DNA of 15,268 nt, from positions 17,015 through 32,282 of the forward strand of contig LCEC01000009.1 in assembly GCA_000997475.1 (NCBI GenBank). Direction: 5' to 3'. Positions 12,743 through 15,268 of the stretch are shown here, piece by piece. Position 1 is the first letter of the stretch. The number at the start of each line of letters is the position of its first letter. The notes under the pieces were generated by a model. That model worked only from the letters and a program-made list of their open reading frames with translations, had not been told where the DNA came from and made no database searches. A program made the translations under genes and the position numbers. The stretch comes from Parcubacteria group bacterium GW2011_GWB1_42_6. Its GTDB lineage: Bacteria > Patescibacteriota > Minisyncoccia > Portnoybacterales > GWB1-42-6.

Positions 12743-12796
12743 CCCTCCTTTGCAAAAGGAGGGTTAGGGAGGATTTTACAGATAGTTTCATCAATA
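12743..12796 (+). repeat. Hairpin repeat unit 2 (uninterrupted)
   Basis: CCCTCCTTT-gca-AAAGGAGGG, then TTAGGGAGGATTTTACAGATAGTTTCATCAA. It matches unit 1 on both sides of the hairpin insertion. Units 1 and 2 flank the tRNA-Thr/intron gene as direct repeats. Confidence 0.85.
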
Positions 12797-12801
12797 TTGT
12801 T

Positions 12802-12837
12802 CCTCCTCTTATATAAGAGGAGGCTAGGAGGAGTTAT
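12802..12837 (+). repeat. Hairpin repeat unit 3
   Basis: A perfect 22-bp palindrome made of CCTCCTCTTAT and its complement, followed by CTAGGAGGAGTTATGA. The stem sequence differs from units 1-2 but the plan is the same. Confidence 0.75.
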
Positions 12838-12850
12838 GAATCAAATTATA

Positions 12851-12921
12851 ACTCACCTCGTTCGAGTCTGAAGACTCTTCAGAGTCTGAACGACCTAACC
12901 CTCTCTTAAATTAAGAGAGGG
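12851..12921 (-). repeat. Hairpin repeat unit 4 (inverted) with inserted hairpin
   Basis: CCCTCTCTTAA-A-TTAAGAGAGGG (12899-12921) preceded by ACCTAA. A second hairpin CGTTC...GAACG (12859-12892, inner TCTGAAG/CTTCAGA) interrupts the CCTC...CCTAA junction, the same place as the insertion in unit 1. Confidence 0.8.
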
Positions 12922-12928
12922 AATCATA

Positions 12929-12978
12929 ATGTAAGCTATTTATAAAATCTCCCCCAACCCCTCTTTTTCAAAGAGGGG
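12929..12978 (-). repeat. Hairpin repeat unit 5 (inverted), overlapping an SD
   Basis: On the minus strand CCCCTCTTT-gaa-AAAGAGGGG is followed by TTGGGGGAGATTTTATAAATAG, aligning with unit 2. On the plus strand its 3' arm GAGGGG lies 7 nt before the ATG at 12985 and would act as that gene's SD. Confidence 0.8.
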
Positions 12979-12984
12979 AAAGAT

Positions 12985-13494
12985 ATGCCCAATAAGAAAA
13001 TGATCATAATCGGTTCAATATTTTTGGTTGTCGTGGTGATTTTAATTTTGTTGTTTGCTATGGACAGCGAGAATAATCCGGAAAATAATTCATCGGCAAA
13101 CGATCAGGGGATTCCCAGCTTCACGCCTTTGCCGAGCGATTTGCCGCGGGCCTCGGGCGAAAAAGCTGATATTCTTGCCGATATCGCTCAAAAAATCGGA
13201 GAAATTTCTCCGGTCCAGCCGGTTCTGGGAGGCAAATGGTTTATTGACAGATTCTGGTTTGTTTCGGGATCAAATGAGAAAGTTTATGCCGAATATGAAG
13301 ACGGGCACATTTTAAGAAAAATTCTGTTGCGGGTCGATTCAAGAGAAAATAAATATTCATACGAGGTTTTGGCCTATTTTGAACCGGGCGATTCCGATTG
13401 GGCGGTCAAAACCGGCGCGGACAGCGAAATCGGCAAGGCTTTGGAGCTTTACGAATTCGATGAAACCCGCCAGAGTTGGGTGAATAAGAACTAA
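12985..13494 (+). CDS. Membrane-anchored hypothetical protein, 169 aa
   Basis: MPNKKMIIIGSIFLVVVVIL and following residues form an N-terminal anchor (about 5-26) with no lipobox Cys. An Asn/Ser/Pro-rich linker follows (about 28-55), then a folded extracytoplasmic domain of about 110 residues with LGGKWFIDRFWFVSGSNEKVYAEYEDGHILRKILLRV and a final YEFDETRQSWVNKN. The charged, aromatic beta-strand pattern suggests a small beta-rich domain. I do not recognise the family. Translation probably uses GAGGGG in the 3' arm of repeat unit 5, so initiation may depend on whether that hairpin is open. It sits 123 nt upstream of rpmG across a repeat. Confidence 0.75.
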   Translation: MPNKKMIIIGSIFLVVVVILILLFAMDSENNPENNSSANDQGIPSFTPLPSDLPRASGEKADILADIAQKIGEISPVQPVLGGKWFIDRFWFVSGSNEKVYAEYEDGHILRKILLRVDSRENKYSYEVLAYFEPGDSDWAVKTGADSEIGKALELYEFDETRQSWVNKN

Positions 13495-13496
13495 AC

Positions 13497-13608
13497 TCGA
13501 AGCACGAAGCACGAAATCCGAAACAAATTCAAACATGGATTCCCCCGCAGTTGCGGGGCGGGAATGACAGAAATTGTTTCGAGTTTCGAAATTCGAATTT
13601 CGGATTTT
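13497..13608. repeat. CGAAATTCGAA palindrome with an embedded GGGAATGACA element
   Basis: Flanks are built of CGAAGCACGAA, AAATCCGAAA and the complementary TTTCGAATTTCGGATTT words. The centre (13537-13570) is GGATTCCCCCGCAGTTGCGGGGCGGGAATGACAG broken by a small CCCCGCA/TGCGGGG hairpin. This is the widespread GGATTCCC...GGGAATGACA type of dispersed repeat, also seen at 14985-15089. Confidence 0.7.
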
Positions 13609-13616
13609 TAAAGTTT

Positions 13617-13775
13617 ATGAGCCAAGAAAGATTAATCAAGCTTCAATGCGCGGTTTGCAAAAGCATCAAGCATTGGTCTCGCAAAAACAAAAGAAAAGTT
13701 GAGCGCAAAATAGAGCTCAAAAAGTTCTGCGAAAAGTGCAAAAAGCACACGCCGCACAAAGAAACGAAGAAGTAG
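13617..13775 (+). CDS. rpmG: 50S ribosomal protein L33
   Basis: bL33, 52 aa, zinc-ribbon form: C11-AV-C14 and C38-EK-C41 (LKKFCEKCKKHTPHKE matches the family's LKKYCPRCKKHTLHKE). The ATG at 13617 is preferred over an upstream in-frame start at 13551, which would add 22 residues from the repeat. No SD. A tRNA-Trp gene follows at 71 nt; in many bacteria rpmG and tRNA-Trp precede secE-nusG, but here an unrelated transcription unit follows. Confidence 0.95.
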   Translation: MSQERLIKLQCAVCKSIKHWSRKNKRKVERKIELKKFCEKCKKHTPHKETKK

Positions 13776-13784
13776 CATGTAAAA

Positions 13785-13844
13785 AACTCTCGCTTTGGCG
13801 AGTTGAAGCGGGCTTGCCCGCCTTCGCTCGCTAACGCGAGCAAA
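13785..13844. repeat. Tandem small hairpins between rpmG and tRNA-Trp
   Basis: CTCGC-tttg-GCGAG, GCGGGC-tt-GCCCGC and GCTCGC-taac-GCGAGC follow one another without a T-run. They may be processing sites or REP-like debris. Confidence 0.6.
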
Positions 13845-13845
13845 G

Positions 13846-13916
13846 GCGGGATTAGTATAGTGGCAGTATGACTCTCTCCAAAAGAGTAGGCGGGGGTTCG
13901 ATTCCCTCATCCCGTG
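13846..13916 (+). tRNA. tRNA-Trp(CCA)
   Basis: 71-nt cloverleaf: GCGGGAT/ATCCCGT acceptor (terminal G-U), anticodon stem ACTCT/AGAGT with loop CTCCAAA (anticodon CCA), T arm GGGGG-TTCGATT-CCCTC, discriminator G as expected for bacterial tRNA-Trp. CCA tail not encoded. The anticodon reads UGG only, so this gene gives no sign of UGA reassignment. Confidence 0.93.
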
Positions 13917-13921
13917 CTGAC

Positions 13922-13951
13922 TTGACATAACATTATAGTTTACGCTATGCT
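13922..13951 (+). promoter_or_regulatory. Promoter of the tautomerase-YkgJ operon
   Basis: TTGACA (13922-13927) and TATGCT (13946-13951), 18-nt spacer, directly after tRNA-Trp. Leader of about 55 nt. Confidence 0.78.
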
Positions 13952-14014
13952 GTTTTTATGTTCTTATCAGCACAGACAAGGATAACCATAAAATCCGAAT
14001 AAGGGGGTTTTGAT

Positions 14015-14365
14015 ATGCCGGTGATTAAAGTGTGGTGCCTGCCTTCGGGTCAGTCCGAAGATGATCTAAATCGTCTTCATAAAAAGATTGTGGAGGCCGT
14101 TGTGTCTGTTTCCCAATTGGGTCTTCGCGATCAGAACGATATGACTTGTCTTTTTCCTCCTGATCTTATGAAATATGGATTAGGAGAAGAGATTATCGTT
14201 GAAATTGGCGGTTTATTTAAAAAGCCTGAAAGGACGCGAGATGTTCTCCAGTGTCTCGCAAAGAAAGTCGGGGAGGGGATCAAAGAGCTCTATCCCGAGG
14301 CAAAGGTTGAATGTTTTGTTTCGATCATCGATCTGGAAAATGGATTTTGGACTTCTCGTTTGTAG
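14015..14365 (+). CDS. Tautomerase-superfamily-like protein, 116 aa
   Basis: It begins MPVIKVW, so removal of Met would expose Pro1, the catalytic base of the 4-oxalocrotonate tautomerase/MIF superfamily. A first beta-strand is followed by a helix (SEDDLNRLHKKIVEAVVSV). A central strand (EIIVEIGGLF), a helix starting KPERTRDVLQCLAKKVGEGIKELYP and a last strand (KVECFVSIIDLENGFW) complete a two-beta-alpha-beta plan that fits a MIF-length chain. The arrangement resembles the family; the reaction and substrate are unknown. AGGGGG seven bases upstream is a good SD. First gene of a two-gene operon with the cysteine-cluster gene 17 nt downstream. Confidence 0.55.
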   Translation: MPVIKVWCLPSGQSEDDLNRLHKKIVEAVVSVSQLGLRDQNDMTCLFPPDLMKYGLGEEIIVEIGGLFKKPERTRDVLQCLAKKVGEGIKELYPEAKVECFVSIIDLENGFWTSRL

Positions 14366-14382
14366 GGCGAAGGAGATAAAGA

Positions 14383-14841
14383 ATGAATATTGCTCTGCAA
14401 AGAGTTTGCGGAGGATGCACTGCCTGTTGCAAGACGCACGCGGTGTATGAGATTGAAAAACCCGTCGGCAAGTGGTGTCCGCATTGCGAGCCTAGCCGGG
14501 AATGCCGCATCTATGCCGATCGTCCCAAAGGCTGCCGCGGATTCAGATGCGAATGGCTGAAGGGATTCGGAGAAGAGGATGACCGCCCGGATAAGTCAGG
14601 GTTAGTTCTCGATTATATTTCTTTTCGCCCCCTCATACCAAGACTTTTTCAGATATGGGAATCAAGAGGGGGCGCTCTCCGAGAAGCCGGAGTGAAAGAA
14701 TTGATAGATTTATCTTTGAGAAATTGCATTCCTGTGGTGTTGTTTTACTCGTCGGGCAAAAGAGAATTTTTTTCCGGCGGTATGGAATTATCAAAGGAAG
14801 TTGAGCAGGCCATGAGAAGGGAGAAAGTTAAAATATTGTAA
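14383..14841 (+). CDS. YkgJ-family cysteine-cluster protein (zinc/iron-chelating domain)
   Basis: 152 aa. The N-terminal third has the family pattern CGGCTACC (C9, C12, C15, C16), then C32-PH-C35, C41-RIYADRPKGC51-RGF-RC56, which is the CxxCxxCC...CxIYxxRPxxCRxFxC signature of putative Fe/Zn-binding YkgJ proteins. The C-terminal two thirds is helical and unassigned. Function in this family is not established; metal binding is inferred. AAGGAG precedes the ATG. Second gene of the promoter-13922 operon, ended by the terminator at 14863. Confidence 0.85.
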   Translation: MNIALQRVCGGCTACCKTHAVYEIEKPVGKWCPHCEPSRECRIYADRPKGCRGFRCEWLKGFGEEDDRPDKSGLVLDYISFRPLIPRLFQIWESRGGALREAGVKELIDLSLRNCIPVVLFYSSGKREFFSGGMELSKEVEQAMRREKVKIL

Positions 14842-14862
14842 TTTATAAAAAATTTCTTTTTG

Positions 14863-14896
14863 AGCCCGCGGCCAAATAACGGTCGCGGGCTTTTTG
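14863..14896 (+). terminator. Intrinsic terminator
   Basis: AGCCCGCG-gcc...ggt-CGCGGGCT followed by TTTT, 21 nt after the YkgJ-family stop codon. Confidence 0.92.
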
Positions 14897-14984
14897 TCTA
14901 TTTAAATTGGAAGAATTTTAGGGTTAAGCCGTTTCGCGGAAATTCCAAGCCTGAATAGCGAAACTCAATTTTATTCGTATTTTC

Positions 14985-15089
14985 TGTCATTCCGGCCTTG
15001 AGCCGGAATCCAGATTCGGCTTTGAATGCCGGATTCCCGCTTTCCCTTCTTCGCATAAAGCTACGGAAGGGCGCGGCGCGGGAATGGCA
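14985..15089. repeat. TGTCATTCC-type dispersed palindromic repeat
   Basis: TGTCATTCCGGCC-ttga-GCCGGAATCCAG, then GCCGGATTCCCGC and finally GCGCGGGAATGGCA. This is a composite of the GTCATTCC...GGAATCCAG repeat type that is scattered in many bacterial genomes. It has decayed internally and contains no gene. Confidence 0.75.
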
Positions 15090-15124
15090 CCCGGGGTGAG
15101 TTTTGCCATTCAGGTTCCAAAAGC

Positions 15125-15153
15125 TTGACAATATTTTATTAAGCTGATATACT
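15125..15153 (+). promoter_or_regulatory. Near-perfect promoter
   Basis: TTGACA (15125-15130), 17-nt spacer, TATACT (15148-15153). No ORF longer than four codons lies between it and the terminator 65 nt downstream. Confidence 0.85.
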
Positions 15154-15159
15154 AATTAT

Positions 15160-15239
15160 AGTACTTTTCACCTACCGACCCCCCTCAATTTGTATGATCG
15201 GATTTTAAATTTCTCTCAGCGCCTTGGGCGCTTTTTTTG
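15160..15239 (+). ncRNA. Candidate small RNA or attenuated leader
   Basis: About 80 nt from the predicted start to an intrinsic terminator (AGCGCC-ttg-GGCGCT plus seven T's, 15218-15239). The 5' part is C-rich single-stranded (ACCTACCGACCCCCCTC). It could be a stand-alone sRNA or the attenuated leader of a gene beyond the window edge. Confidence 0.4.
15218..15239 (+). terminator. Intrinsic terminator
   Basis: A 6-bp GC-rich stem AGCGCC / GGCGCT with a 3-nt loop and a run of seven T's. Confidence 0.85.
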
Positions 15240-15268
15240 TTTGCGGCAAGCTTTCAGCGCTTCATCGG

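Noticed and set aside
12831..12873. 11-codon ORF after AGGAGG in the repeat cluster (ATG about 12836)
   Set aside because: The SD-like sequence is part of repeat unit 3 and the peptide runs into the inserted hairpin of unit 4; no sign of selection.
12360..12978. CRISPR array
   Set aside because: Repeat units are hairpins with variable stems, mixed orientation and irregular spacing; there are no uniform spacers and no cas genes.
13632..13928. Minus-strand ORF with MRESNPRLLFWRE
   Set aside because: Antisense to rpmG and tRNA-Trp.

Overview
The window looks like a chromosomal segment from a Candidate Phyla Radiation (Patescibacteria, probably Parcubacteria-like) genome. The evidence is short intergenic regions full of palindromes, reduced translation factors (a 151-residue EF-Ts and a release factor lacking domain 1), most genes without a Shine-Dalgarno sequence, tRNAs without encoded CCA, a group I intron in a tRNA, and many short membrane proteins of unknown function. 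The taxon is an inference from style; there is no rRNA here.

Layout. 2-741: 3' part of a coiled-coil plus lytic-transglycosylase gene, broken by a deletion/frameshift. 809-1315 (minus): unknown gene behind a perfect sigma70-type promoter. 1521-3527 (minus): rpmE (L31), a domain-1-less prfA (RF1), and a membrane-anchored protein; a 125-bp compound palindrome sits between rpmE and prfA. 3628-5944 (plus): promoter, rpsB, tsf and a membrane TPR protein. 5952-6313: a tRNA-Thr(UGU) nested inside the two halves of another tRNA-like sequence, then a tRNA-Tyr. 6321-7540: accessory stretch bracketed by two identical terminators, holding gene relics and one orphan gene with its own strong promoter and SD. 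7641-10401: a cation P-type ATPase (also broken by a deletion/frameshift) and a 44-residue membrane peptide with a perfect SD. 10511-12346: an F420-ligase-family protein and tyrS. 12360-12978: tRNA-Thr(GGU) interrupted by a 195-nt group I intron, embedded in a cluster of hairpin repeats. 12985-13916: membrane protein, rpmG (L33), tRNA-Trp. 13922-14896: promoter, tautomerase-like gene, YkgJ-type cysteine-cluster gene, terminator. 14985-15239: dispersed palindromic repeat and a promoter-terminator pair that may make a small RNA.

How it fits together. Most recognisable genes serve translation: L31, L33, S2, EF-Ts, RF1, TyrRS and four complete tRNAs. The most striking link is that TyrRS is of the archaeal/eukaryotic type, and the tRNA-Tyr in the same window has the archaeal-type C1:G72 pair, A73 and a short variable loop, instead of the bacterial G1:C72 long-arm form. 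Synthetase and tRNA thus appear to form a matched archaeal-type pair in a bacterial genome. The second theme is decay and repeat invasion: two genes with out-of-frame internal deletions, a probable NUDIX relic, a tRNA shell, and several families of palindromic intergenic elements.
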